This document shows, one piece after another, positions 11,668 through 23,332 of a stretch of DNA of 64,000 nt; within the stretch, counting starts at the first letter, position 1; every line of letters starts with the position of its first letter. The stretch spans positions 27,067,431 through 27,131,430 of the forward strand of contig CM053146.1 of assembly GCA_028571685.1 (NCBI GenBank), written 5' to 3'. Made by a program: the position numbers and the translations under genes. Under the pieces are notes generated by a model, which was not told where the DNA came from, ran no database searches, and worked only from the letters and a program-made list of their open reading frames with translations. This DNA comes from Heterohyrax brucei (Eukaryota > Chordata > Mammalia > Hyracoidea > Procaviidae).

Positions 11668-11949
11668 ATTTTGCAAGCTCTATTTGCATAACAACTGACC
11701 AGTCCCCTCACTGCACAAAACTGGCCAATCTCCTATTCACTGACTCCATCTATTTGCACAATAACTGACATTTTCTGTCTGCAAGGACTAGCTTATTTCT
11801 TGGGCAAAAGTAAAAATCTTCTCACAAAGATTAGTGTAACTAAAATGAGGATGACTCTAATAATTCTTCAGGTTTAGGGGAAATATCTCCAAAGCTATTT
11901 TCTGTTTTCCTCTTTTTCATAGAATACAGTCAAAAGACCACATAAAAAA

Positions 11950-12676
11950 ACTCTTTTTCTTTTCTTTTTATTGTGATTAAGTAAAAGTATACAATCCAAA
12001 TTAAATTTGAATGCTCGCCTATCTGTAGCTCCTTCTGTTCTCCTTGTCTGGTGACAGCACACTGTTCCTTTTCATCCTATGCATGTCATATCCTCTTAAC
12101 AATCTCCTGTCCCCTCCTTTCCACCTTCTCTTCTTCCTTCTATTAAGAGGCCAGTAGTGCTGTATACTATAGGTGCACAGATCCGTAAAGTACACACAGC
12201 ATATGGTCATATTGTGTCCCCTAGTCCAGTCCTTTCCTTTCCAAATAGTTGACCTCAGTAATGGTTTCTGGTCAGGGGCAGTAGTAGGTCTAAGGGCCAT
12301 GCTCCCAGAGGAACCCCCAGGCCACTGGACCATAAATTGTGGTCTTTTAGTGCAGTTCTTGAGGTGCACTCCTCTTTTTCTCATGTTGCCACTGGGACTC
12401 AATATTGTGTGCCCCATCACAGTTGTCATTAGTGGTGGCCAGGCACCATCTGGTTCTTCTACTCACATGTTGATACAGTCACCCATTCAGATGGGTCCTT
12501 CTGTCTCCTGGGCTCTTTTTTCCTGTGTTGTTGTTGTTCTTGGTGATCATCCATTCTGGATGAGATGGGACAATTAGGTGTACCTCAGATGGCAGCTTGC
12601 TAGCTGTTAAGACTCCAGATGCTACTATGGAGTTCAGAAGACTCTCTTAGCAAAATGCTACTTGGCCTCAATGTCC
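11950..12676 (-). mobile_element. 5'-truncated young L1, 3' UTR only
   Basis: Antisense copy of the young L1 3' UTR that also ends the large L1 elements at 50903 and 58778. It begins with a T-rich tail at about 11950-11973 and ends near 12676. Frames of 134-136 codons on both strands in this region are artefacts of the GC-richer UTR. No clear duplication was found. Confidence 0.8.
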
Positions 12677-13174
12677 CTGGAGAAAATGTGTCTAGGAAAA
12701 GTAATCATTACCTTAAAAGAAAATTATAGGGAGACACACATTTGCAGAGACGTAATTGCAACACCTACTTCTAAAACTCTTTGCTGTAATGCAATAGCTT
12801 GAGTTCAGAACCAGCCAAAGTCTCTGTCCAGACTGACCTCTTGAGACACTGGATCTTCTCAAATATCCAGCCCAAATGGTGCCTGTACAGAAAGGAATAT
12901 TGGAACATTGGGAATATCACACAACTGTGCGGATGGTGAAGAAACGTGAAGAAAATCAGTGTATTCTTAACAGAGAATGAAGGGTGAAAGTAGAAGGAAA
13001 GGGAGTTAACTTTAAATTTTATAATTTGTTCGTTATTTGGCCCTTTTAAAATTTTGCCCTTCAGGTATGTTTTAGCTCCCTTTTACAAAAGACTGCCTTA
13101 AGGGGTATCACCATACTGTCCAGGAATGAACAATGACCAGGGAGAAGAGATGTAAGTCCTCCAGTAGGGACAAA
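12677..13174. other. Non-coding DNA, nothing recognised
   Basis: No repeat or gene can be supported. Confidence 0.4.
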
Positions 13175-13352
13175 GAGCTCTGGCGGCACGGTAGCTAAGA
13201 GCTATTGCAGCCAACCAAAATCACAGAAGTTTGAATCCACCGGCTACTTCTTGGAAACCCTACGGGACTATTCTACTCTGTCCTACAGTGTCACTATGAG
13301 TCATAAATGACTCAACAGCAGCTAGTTTGGGTTCTTGTTTTGTTTTGTTTTT
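13175..13352 (+). mobile_element. AfroSINE, sense
   Basis: Sense SINE with a diverged head at about 13175, a central block at 13225-13310 and a T-rich end with gttttgttttg repeats at 13335-13352. Confidence 0.85.
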
Positions 13353-13444
13353 GATATAATAGTACAGTTCTTAACTTGCAGCTTTTCTTAAGGTAAGTGC
13401 CCTTATAACCCAGACTCCAAAAAGTGATGACATAATTGTGTCAT

Positions 13445-13745
13445 TAATTGTTGCTAGGTGCTACTGAGTCAGTTCCAGCTCACAGTCACTCTACATACAG
13501 CAGAATGAAATGCTGTGTGGTCATGCACCACCCCTGCAATTGTTGTTATGCTTGAGCCCATCACTGTAGCCCCTGTGACAATCCATCTTATTGAAGGTCT
13601 TCCTCTTTTGTGGTGACCGTCTACTCTACCAAGTGTGATGTCCTTCTCCAGGGCTGACCCTTCCTGATATCATGTCCAAAATTACATGAGACGAAGTCTT
13701 GCCGTCCTCCCTTCTAAGAAGCATTCTGACTATACTTCTTTCAAG
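13445..13745 (-). mobile_element. RTE-type LINE 3' end, antisense
   Basis: Starts with the RTE 3' terminus (antisense) and covers about 300 bases of the C-terminal coding region. It resembles the start of the RTE copies at 8659, 23780 and 49870. Confidence 0.83.
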
Positions 13746-14021
13746 GCAGTTTTTATTAATAGACTATGTATTGTAAATTGATTTTAGATTTGGGGGAAAA
13801 TTGAGAGGTTATTACACAGTTCTCATATATCACACATACTTATAGATTCCCCTAATAAAATCTTGCATCTGATCATCTGTGAACAAATATTAATGCATTA
13901 TGATAAACTAAACTTTATAATCCAGTTCCTTAATTTTAACCCAATGTTCTTTTTCTGTTTCAGGATCCCACCCGGATTACCATATTACACTGTCATCATA
14001 GCTTTTTAGGCTCCACTTAAC

Positions 14022-14195
14022 CTCAACGGCTTTCTAGTGGTAAAGTGGTTAAGAGCTTGACTGCTAACCAGAAGGTTAGCAGTTCACATACAACTAACTG
14101 CTCATTGGAAACCTTGTGGGGCTGTTGTACTCTGTCATACGAGTATATGGTTGCTATGGGCAGCATTCACTTAATGGCAACATATTTGTTTTTTG
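14022..14195 (+). mobile_element. AfroSINE, sense, diverged
   Basis: Sense SINE inserted in the old L1 3' UTR. Head near 14022, tRNA-like core at 14040-14090, and a T-rich end near 14185-14200. Confidence 0.82.
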
Positions 14196-16991
14196 TTTTT
14201 TTAACTGTGGCAGTTCTTACAGATTTTTTTGTTTCTTCAGTTTTTTAATGATCTGACAGTTTGAGTAGTACTAGATAGGTAGATTGTAGAATGATCTTCT
14301 ACTGAAGTTTGTCTGATATTTTTCTGATACTTACACTAGGGTTGTGAGTTTTTGTCAGAAGATTACTGAGGTAAAGTGGTATTTTTACCACAACACAGTT
14401 TATGACTGTTGATGCACAAATTCTTGACTGTCTGGCTGAAGTACTGTTTGTCAGGTTTCCCACTGTAAAATTATTCTTTGCATAGGCTACACTATGGAAG
14501 GAAGTCAGAATGTGCACGTCACACTTAAGAAGTGGGAAATTATGCTTCTCTCCTTTTAGGGTAGAATAAGTATATGATTAATTTCAGATACTTCTAAAAG
14601 GGAAATGTGTCTCTTCTCCCCCATTTGTATATTTATTTTTTGTCCTTTGTATCCATGTAAACTCATAGATATTTATTTTACACTTTTTGATTATTACCCA
14701 AAACTATTTTATTCCTTTTGCTGCTTAAATTGTCCAGCGACTTGGACAACGTGTATTGTTTCAGACAGTTGGAATCTGCTTCAATTGCTTTTTGTGACCC
14801 TTTAATATACTGCCATGAATTTCTGTGTGTGGGGATGTTGGGGTATTTCTCCTTTCTTTACGACACATAGGACGCTTCAGATTTATCTTGCACCGTTTTT
14901 GTTTGTTTGTTGTCCATCAGGCCTATAATCAACAGTTTTTCTAAGGAACACCAGTTCCTGCTATTGGAAAATGGCACTGGGATACACAAATTTAATGCTA
15001 GTTGTGTTATTCATCACAGCCTCCCTCTCTGGACCCTACTGTCCCTCCATTTTCCAGAATCTCATTTAATTATGATTGTATCATTTACAGGCTTTCAGAG
15101 GGGTTTCTTTCACTTAGCAACATGTATTTAAGATTCCCACGTGTCTTTCCAGGGCTGGAAACTTCATTTCATTTTTTTCAGGAATAAAATTCTGTTTTAT
15201 GAATGTACCAGTTTGTTGCTGTTGTTGTTTGTTTGTTTTTTAATCCATATGTCTATTGAAGGGTATCCTGATTGTTGCCAGCTTTTGATGATTTGAATAA
15301 AACTACTATAAACTTCTTCATGAATTTTGTTTGTTTGTTGGGTTTTCTGTGGATGTAGTTGCCAGATAAATTTCTGGTTGTATTAATCTTCCAAACTGGC
15401 TGTGCCATTTTGCATTCTCATCTGCAGCATTTCCTGTTACTCTGTTCTCAGTAGTATCAGATTGGGGGGATGGGGCAAGAGAGGTTTAGTCACTCTAATA
15501 GATGTGAAATTGTATCTCATTTTTATTTCAGTTTATTGTCACTTAATGTCAAATGGTGTTTTGTTTTGACATATAAGTTCATTTGGCATCTGTGTGTCTT
15601 CTTTGTTGAGGTGTCTGTTTATAGATTTTGCAAATTTCTAAGTTGCATTGTTTGTTTCCCTAATATAGAGTTTTAATACTTCATTTATATTTTAGAAGCA
15701 AACCCTTTGTCAACTACATGTTCTGGAAATATTTTCTCCCAGTCTGTAGCTTGTTGTTTCACTCTCTTAGAAATGTCTTTTGCGGAGCAGAAGATTTTAA
15801 TTTAAATAAAGTCCTATTAATGAATTTTCATAGATCATGTTTTGATACTGTGTTTAAAACTTTGTTACCAAACCCACAGCCACCTAGATTTTCTATCTTC
15901 TACAATACGTATAGTTTTACAAATTCATTTACAATTGCAGTTCATTTTGAGTTTACTTTTGTGAAACAGTGATCTGTATCCAGAGCCATTTTTTGTATGT
16001 ATATGTCTGTTGTTCCACACCATGTGCTGAAAATGCTATCCTTTCTCCATATCAGCTTTGATCCTCTGTCAAAGATCAGTTGACAATATTAATATGAGTC
16101 TATTTCTGGGTTCTCTGTTTTAGTCCTCTGATATGTTTGTCTGTTTTTCACCAATATTGCACTCTCATTGTTACTATAGTTCATAGTAGGTCTTGAAGTC
16201 AGATATGGTCATTCCTCCAACTTTGTTCTTCTTTAGTATTATATTGACTCTTCAGGGTCTTGCTCCTTTCCATGTAAGTTTAAGAATCAATTTGTTGACA
16301 AGCACAAAATAACTTCTGAGATTTGGATTGGGATTGTGCTAAATCTATACACCAGCTTGAGACAAATAGATATCTTAGTGAGACTGAGTGTTTCCATCCA
16401 TGAATACAGTGTATCTCCCCTTTTATTTATGTCTTCTTTAATTTCTTTCATTGGAGTTTTGTTTCTTCCCTCAAATTTTTATTTTAATTACATTTATATT
16501 TCTCAATATCTTTCATTAGAATTTAGTACCTGCCCTCAAATTTTGTACATATGCTTTTCTGTGTATATATACACATGCATATGCATATATGTATATACCC
16601 AAGTATTTCATTTTTTATGCAAATGAATGCAGTGTATATTTAATGTAAAATTCTGATTGCTCATTGCTGATATGTAGGAAAGCAATTCACTTTTCAATAT
16701 TAAACCTATATCTTGTGACTTTACTACAGTCTCATTAGTTTCAGGAGTTTTATTTGTTAATTCTTCAGGATTTTTTTACATAGACAATCACATAATTTGC
16801 AAACAAGGACAGTGTATTTCTTCCTCACCAAACTGTATACTTTTTATGTGTTGTCATCTTATTACAACAGCTAAGAATTCCAATATGTAGTTGAACAGGA
16901 GTCATAAGAGAAATCATCTTTGCCCTGTTCCCCATTTTAGGAGAAGAGCAGCTAGTTTCTAACTGTTCAGTATGAAGTTAGCTGTAGATTT

Positions 16992-17545
16992 TTTTTTAAA
17001 TTTGTCTTATTATTATTATTATTATTTAATATGACTGAGTGAAAATGTACATTCTACATGCCCACATATATGCAGCTTCCACTGCTCTCCATGCCTGGTG
17101 ACAGCACACTATTCCTCTCTGCTCCATATCTCATTCTCCCAACAGCCTCCTTTCCCCTCCTCTCCACCCACTATCCTTCCTCCAGCCAGAGGTCAGCAGG
17201 ATGACATCCTATAGATGTACAGAACCATAAAGTGCATCCAATGTATGCATTGCCAAGCCCAATTCATTCGTGCCTGAACAGTGGACCTTCATTATGATTT
17301 ATGGGCAAGGGCAGCATCAGGGCCATGGGCCATGCTCCCAGGGGAACCCAGAAACCGCTGGACCATCAATTGAGGTCTTTTAGAGGAGATCTCAGGGTGC
17401 ACCCCTTTTTATTCTTGTGTTGGCAGTGATACTCAACTTTGTGAGCTCCATCATGGCTATCACTGGTGGTGGCCGGGCACCATCCGGTTCCTGTGGTACC
17501 GAGTTAATGTAGGCACCCACTCACGTAGGTCTCTCTATCTTCTGG
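16992..17545 (-). mobile_element. 5'-truncated young L1 3' UTR with 15-bp TSD
   Basis: Antisense young L1 3' UTR starting with a T-run and ATT repeats at 16992-17026. It is flanked by a perfect 15-base duplication, gttagctgtagattt, at 16977-16991 and 17546-17560. It sits inside the old L1, which continues on both sides. This is a textbook L1 target-primed insertion. Confidence 0.93.
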
Positions 17546-17999
17546 GTTAGCTGTAGATTTCTTGAAGATTTTTTTTTAAAAAATCAAGTTTAGGAAGTTC
17601 TTGCTCATCTTAGTTTTTAGAGAATTTTTATCCTGAATGGATGCTGGTTTTTGTCAAATGCTTTTTACTGCATCTACTGTTATCATCATAACCTTTTTGG
17701 TTTTATACATTGTTGGTAAGGTGGATTTCCATAATTGACTTTCAAATGTTGAATAAAATTTACATGCATGCAATAAATCCTACTTGTTGACTGTGTTTAA
17801 TATTTTTCATACATTGCTAGATTTAATTTGCTGATACTCTGTTGAGCATTTTTGCATCTATATTCATGGTAAATATTGGTCAACTGTTTTCCTTCCTTGG
17901 AATGTGCTCATTTGGTTTTGATCTGAGGATAATTCTGGCCTCAGAGAATGAGTTCATATTTCCCCTGATTCTGTTTTCTGGAAAAAAGTGTAGAGAACA

Positions 18000-18293
18000 A
18001 GTACCATTTTTTAACTGAATCGAGAAAACTCTGGTCAAATTAAAAAGAAAAGAGAGAAAGAAGACACAAACTACTAGTATCAAAATCTAAAAGTGGCTAT
18101 CACTACTGATACCATAGACATTAAAATACTAGAAACTTTGCCACAAATTTTATTTGTAAAATAGACCAACCACTTGAAATATACAACCTATCAAAACTCA
18201 TACCAGTAGAAATACATAATCAGATTACGCTCATATTTGTTTAACAAGTGACCCTCAAAACAGAAAGCCTGAAGCCTAGACACTTTCCCTGCT
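18000..18293 (+). mobile_element. Inverted internal segment of the old L1 ORF2
   Basis: A roughly 290-base L1 ORF2 segment is in plus orientation although L1 on both sides is antisense. Its right end (ttctaccaaacatt) is the part of ORF2 that would follow the antisense sequence ending at 17999, so the segment looks flipped in place and not like an independent insertion. Confidence 0.6.
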
Positions 18294-18308
18294 AATTTCT
18301 ACCAAACA

Positions 18309-18487
18309 TTCAGTTTGTTCTTATCTTTAAGTCTAAGGTGAGTTTCTTGTAGGCAACATAAAGATGGGTCGTGTCTTTTGATTCAAGATGCCACTCAATG
18401 TCCCTTTACTGGAGCATTCAGTCCATTCACATTCAATGTAATTATTGATAGGTATGTGTTCAGTGCTGCCATTGTGATATGTTTATT
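18309..18487 (-). pseudogene. L1 ORF2 N-terminus remnant
   Basis: The start of L1 ORF2 (endonuclease domain) is recognisable: an ATG at about 18475 leads into the endonuclease signature TLNVNGLNAPVK. The frame is cut after about 60 codons by the 3' truncation of the element. Confidence 0.7.
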
Positions 18488-18899
18488 TTTGTGTTTATAT
18501 ATTTCCCTGTTGTTCTTATTAATCTGTTCTGTGATCTTCTTTGTGACTTGATTTTTCACCTTTTTCAGGGTTGGTTTTGTGGTTGTTGAGACTCCTGTAT
18601 TATGTTTCTTGATTTGATATGTTGCATCTTTGTTGTGCTTTACAGCTACTGTTATGGTCCCCCTTAATAAACTATGTATAAACCCAGTTTCAATTACTAC
18701 CATTCTTATCAGCTTCCTCTCCATCTGGAAGGACAATAACGACTGCAGTACATCCCTCTTTTTACTATGATGGCACCATAGTTTTCATGATATGATCACT
18801 GGATTATTTCTTAACACTATTATAGCTTTGATCGAGTTTGTAGCCTTCCCCAACTGAACAGGATTCTAGATGATGTTTCCTGTATTTGCTTCTAAACTA

Positions 18900-19863
18900 T
18901 ACTTAGTGATTTTGTTCTTCTAAGCCAAGAGATTCTTTCAGTATTTCTTGTAGCTTTGGTTTGATTTTTACAAAGTCTGTGAGTTTCTGTTTATCTGGGA
19001 ATGTCTTAATTTCATTTTCATATTTGAAAGATAGTTTTGCAGGATATATAATTCTTGGCTGGAAGTTCTTCTCCTTCAGGGCTTTGAATGTGTCATGCCA
19101 CTGTATCTGTGTCAGCATCGTTTCTGCTGAGAAACGTGAAGAAAGCCTATAGGGCTTCCCTCTGAATGTTAATTTTGCTTTTATTCTTCCTGCTTTTAAG
19201 AGTTTCTGCTTATCTTTCATTTTGTTAGGCTTGAGTATAGTATGTCTTGGAGTATTTCTTTTGAGATCTGTATTGAGTGATGTTTCATATGCATCTTGGA
19301 TATCTATATTTTCTTCTTTCATAATTTCTGGAAGTTTTCTGTCAGCAGCTCAACAATAATGCTCTCTGTGTTTTCAGGTGTCTTGCACTGTTCAGGAACT
19401 CCAATTAATCGTAGATTGTTCCTCTTCATGGAGTCCCACATGTTTCTTAATGTTTCTTTATTTTTCTTGTTTCTTTATTCTGTTTTCTCCTCATAGAGTC
19501 TTCAGTCAGTAGCTGCACCTTCCAAATCAGAAATTCTATTTTCCATTTGTTCCATTCTGTTTTCTTGGCTTTGAATTGAAGTTTCTTTGCCTTTGATTTT
19601 GTTCTTGACCTGTTAGATTTCAGAGCACTGGTGTTCCATCAGATCAAATAGCTTGCTTAATTTTTCATTTTGCTCTGCTGCATTTTGTATAAGGTTTAGG
19701 AGGGCTCTGTACATAATCCTTTTGTATTCACCTTCCAATAGCTTCAGAAAAGTTTCTTCATCTAGAAAGTTTTGTGGTGCCTTCTTCTGTGGGCTTTCTG
19801 AACTCATGGGTGATTTCTTGGTTATGGTTTTCTCCAGAATTTGCTACTTTTGGGACATCATAT
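18900..19863 (-). pseudogene. L1 ORF1 remnant
   Basis: L1 ORF1 encodes the RNA-binding trimeric chaperone of the L1 particle. Two open blocks remain: the N-terminal part with acidic, coiled-coil-like sequence (19807-19613) and the C-terminal RNA-binding part (19322-18903). The likely start near 19863 is followed by a stop at codon 6, and the frame shifts between the blocks. The intact counterpart for comparison starts at 57244. Confidence 0.8.
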
Positions 19864-20097
19864 GAGTCAATAGAGGCTAGGAGAGATGCTGTGATGATGG
19901 ACCATAGTTGTTTCACTAAGCCATCTTAAAATGAAAAGTAAAAGGTATCTGACAACTTCCAAAGTCAGTCAGGTTTTCAGGTGTATAGGTCCCTCTTGTT
20001 AGCCGGCAAAGTAAGCACCTCTATTTTGAATCCCAGATGTTATAAATTAGCTCAAAATACAGAAAGGCTCTTTCCCTGCTGTCCTCTGGTGTCGGGC

Positions 20098-20580
20098 TCC
20101 CGCTACAGGTCACAGGGTGTAGAATCCTGCTTTTCAGCCAGAAAATTGCTCTGCTCTGGGTAGGTGCTGCCTCCCAGCTCAGGATTTAGGTCCAGCAGAG
20201 GCCTCTGTAAGGGTATATCTGCCTCTGCATGGAACAAGATGGTGTCCCACAGAAGCTCACAGCCTGGCTCAGTCCAGACTACTCTATGTTGGAGGCAGAA
20301 AGAAAGGCCAATGGTACCAATATGCACAGAGTCCACAGCCTTTGTTCTGTAGGTGACACTGTATAAAATACTGCTTTTCTGCCAGAAAAGCACTCTCCTC
20401 TGAGCAGTCACTTCCTCCCAGGCTAGGATCTAGCTCTAGCTCGGACCTCTGTATGGGTGTCTCTGCCTCCTGATGCAAGACGGCGTCCCGTACAAGTTCT
20501 GTGCCTTCCTCCGTACAAGCTACATGGAAAGAGAAGCCAAAAGTGCCAAGATGCACAAAGTCCAAAGCCGGGCTGCCAAA
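20098..20580 (-). repeat. Two tandem units in the L1 5' UTR
   Basis: Two diverged copies of a roughly 240-base unit lie in tandem. The shared core ctgctttt(c/t) starts at 20127 and again at 20371, and matching blocks follow in the same order (ccagaaaa, cctcc, ggat-tag-tcc, cctctgta). The same two-unit arrangement occurs in the L1 at 57480-57925, so it is a feature of this L1 subfamily. Confidence 0.7.
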
Positions 20581-21703
20581 ATACGGCCATTTTGCCTGCC
20601 AATCCCACCGGTAGTGTGTCTGAAGTTAACTGCTAATCAAGTTCCAGCTCTATCAGCCGGCTAAGACAGAGGAAAAACCAACTTAAAATGGTGAGTTACT
20701 TTCAGTCTGTGAAAGCCATCTCTTGTGAAGAGCAGGGTCAGTGAAAGAGAGGAGCTTTTCCATTCAGTGATATGAAGTCCAAATTAACAGCACTATGCTG
20801 TGTCCTAGGGCTCATTAGGTGTCCAATAGGCTCTGAGTAATTATCAACTCAGGTCTTGGATTCCAGAAGGATTTAGGGAGATGTGTGTTTAGTCGCCCAT
20901 CTTGACTCTGCTTCCTAATTCCACATTTTTTGAAAACTTACATTGTACAATTTCTATTACTAAAAAAAATTGGGTTTTATGGCTCAGAATGTTGTATACC
21001 TTGGTCAGTCTTTCATGCGAACTTGAGAAAGATGCATATTATGTCATTGTCGCTTAAATATTCTATAAATATCTATTAAAAAGCTTTTATTGGTACTGTT
21101 GATCACTTCCACTACATGAATATTGATTTTCTACCAGCAGTATCTGCTGCTGAATTAAAAGAGAAGTACTAAATACTCCAAAAAGATAGAGAATTTATCT
21201 ATCTTTGTGATTGTATCAGATTTGCTTCACATATTTAAACACTGTTACAAGTTGCATGTACATCTTTTTGGAGACTTGACCTTCATCATTAAGTAACGCC
21301 CATCTTTATCCTATACAATTTCTCTTGCTTTGATGTTCAGTTAGTCTAAATCTAATAGTCATCCTAGATTGTTTTAATACAGTTAGCATGACATCTTTTT
21401 TTTTTTGTCTCTGTACTTTTAAATTACTTGTGTTTTTAATATTTAAAGTAGGCTTCTTACAGATATAAGATAGAGGGGGTCTCATTTTTAATCCACTTTG
21501 ACAATATTTAAATTTTAAGTTGTATATTTAGACCATTCATGTTTACAGTGAATACTAATGTAATTGAATTAATATCTACTGTATTTGTAACGGTTTTCTG
21601 TGCATTTCTGCTGTCTAGTTTTTCTCCTCTCTTTCGTACACCTGTTCTGTATTTAATTGTTCATTGTATATCATGTTACTTTCTCTCCACTATTAATATA
21701 TTT

Positions 21704-21868
21704 GAACCCTGGTAGTGCGTGGTAAACAGCTTGCTTGCTAACCAAAAACTTGGCAGTTCAAATCCACCAACTACTCCTTGGAAAACTACTGGGCAGTTCT
21801 ATATTGTCCTGTAGGGTAGCTATGAGTCAGAACCGACTGTAAGGTAATGGATTTTTTGCTGCTTTTTT
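21704..21868 (+). mobile_element. AfroSINE, sense
   Basis: Sense SINE with a good head (gaaccctggtagtgcgtgg), a tRNA-like B-box block near 21755-21770 and a T-rich end at 21850-21868. Inserted in the old L1. Confidence 0.9.
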
Positions 21869-22142
21869 AAATAGCATACTAATTATACTTCTTTTTTATT
21901 TGTTGCTCTTGTTTCCCTAGAGTTTGTAATATATACTTAAAATTAATCCAAGTCACTTTTCAAGTAAATTATACCGTTTCTAGGGTATTTCAGTACTTTA
22001 TAATAGTGTATTTCCAATTACTAATTCCATCTCTTCTAAAAGTGCTGTCACTCATTTTGCTCATCTGTATGTAATAATTACTGATTCATATTTTTATGAT
22101 TGTTAATTTGAGCCGTTACGATTTTTGTCTTGTTACCTGCTT

Positions 22143-22164
22143 TGTGTGTGTGTGTGTGTGTGTG
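22143..22164. repeat. (TG)11 microsatellite
   Basis: Uninterrupted TG dinucleotide run of 11 units within the old L1. Confidence 0.97.
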
Positions 22165-23171
22165 ATAAATTCTTTAATTATCCTTTACTTATGAAGGTTA
22201 ATTCCACTGGAACTTTTTTCCTTCTTTCAGCAGTAGATATTTCAATCTGTTCCTTCCTGCTTGATGATTTCTAAAGAGAAATATGTGTAATTCATATCTT
22301 TGCATGTCTAAAAGTATGTTCTTTTTCATTCCCTCTCTGACTTCTTTCAAGATTTTCTTTTTGTCATTGTTTTTTCTGTACTTTAAATATATCTGTGTGT
22401 AGATTTTTCATATTTACCCTGCTTGGTGTTCTACAAAATTCCTGAAACTACTGTTTGCTGTATGCCACTAATTTTAAAAAATTCTTAGCCATTATTGCTT
22501 CAAATATTTCTTCTGTTTCTTTTTTTCCCACTCCTACTATTACTTCTGTACATAGGCTACACCTTTTTTAATGGTCTCACTGTTCTTAGATTTTCTTTCT
22601 ATATCTACTTTTTCATTTCTGCATTCCCTCAGTATTTTAGTTTTGGAAGTTTTTGTTGGCGTGCTTTCAAGCTCACGAATTTTTCCTTCCGTCATATCCA
22701 GTCTACTGATGATACCCTCAGAGCCAAGCCAGAGGAATTCTTTATTTCTGTTATAATGTTCTTGACTTTTAGGATTCCCTTTTGATTATTTTTCAGAGTT
22801 TCTATCTTTCTGCTTATATTACATATCTGTAGTAGTATTTTATATACTCTGTTCTTCTGATCCACAGCATTTTATTAATTTTTATTTTAAAATTTCTGTT
22901 ACCAAAATCCATGTATAATCAAGTCTGCTTCTTATACTTGCTCTTCCACTTCAGATTGTTGGTGTTCCCCACCCCCCAGGCTTCTAATGTGTTTAATAAT
23001 ATGTTATCATTGAGTGCTGCACATTATGTAGTAGGTAATAGGAATTAGATATAGAATGTGTGGTTTTATGTTAATTTGCCTAGAAGCTTGGTTGTGTTTA
23101 ATGTTTGCTGCAGTATTTTCTCCTAGTTTGGATTTCTTTTCTCCTGATGTTTTTGGAGTTCCCTGAGACAA

Positions 23172-23332
23172 AACAAACAACAAAAACATTGTTGAGTTGA
23201 TTTGGACTCATAGCAACCCTATGAGACAGAATAGAACTGCCTGCAGGGTTTCTAAGGATTAGCTGGTGTATTTGAACTGCTGTTCTATTAGTGATCAGAT
23301 GAGCTCTTAATCACTTAGCCACCAGGGCTCTT
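23172..23332 (-). mobile_element. AfroSINE, antisense
   Basis: Antisense SINE with an acaaacaacaaaaac left edge and a head ending in gccaccagggctc at about 23332. An A-run follows. Confidence 0.88.

Larger units (their letters stand above)
11147..11930 (-). mobile_element. LTR of an endogenous retrovirus, antisense, class unclear
   Basis: Read on the minus strand, this segment has the order expected of a retroviral LTR: a U3-like region with an octamer-like atttgcat and a CCAAT box, a TATA box, and about 375 bases downstream an AATAAA signal (plus-strand tttatt at 11253-11258), followed by a GT-rich U5-like stretch. The left limit near 11147 and right limit near 11930 are approximate. No second LTR was found in the window. 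Confidence 0.6.
13746..17999 (-). mobile_element. Old L1 (L1M type), antisense, 3' UTR and ORF2 part
   Basis: This is an ancient antisense L1 that begins with its 3' UTR (13746-14900) and continues into the 3' half of ORF2. It is interrupted by an AfroSINE (14022-14195) and a truncated young L1 (16992-17545). All frames are broken. It stops near 17999 where the next ORF2 segment appears inverted (18000-18293), and the 5' portion resumes at 20926. Age is inferred from heavy divergence compared with the young L1 copies. Confidence 0.75.
18309..20925 (-). mobile_element. Young L1, 5' half only (5' UTR, ORF1, ORF2 start), antisense
   Basis: This copy has the complete 5' end (near 20925, matching the 5' end of the large L1 at 58776), a roughly 1.06-kb 5' UTR, ORF1 and the first part of ORF2, then stops at 18309 inside the endonuclease region. 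The 3' part of ORF2, the 3' UTR and the tail are absent. Loss of the 3' end is unusual, because target-primed integration normally truncates the 5' end, so a later deletion or recombination is likely. Confidence 0.85.
20926..23165 (-). mobile_element. Old L1, 5' part (ORF2 endonuclease and ORF1-like region), antisense
   Basis: This continues the ancient L1 begun at 13746: antisense endonuclease region at 20950-21700, then ORF1-like sequence at about 22440-22880 and possible 5' UTR to 23165. A SINE splits it at 21704-21868. No intact frame. The 22440-22880 part could alternatively be HAL1-like. Confidence 0.6.

Noticed and set aside
12019-12577. Overlapping 134-136 codon frames on both strands
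   Set aside because: They fall in an L1 3' UTR. The same sequence in four other copies has different or no frames, so there is no coding constraint.
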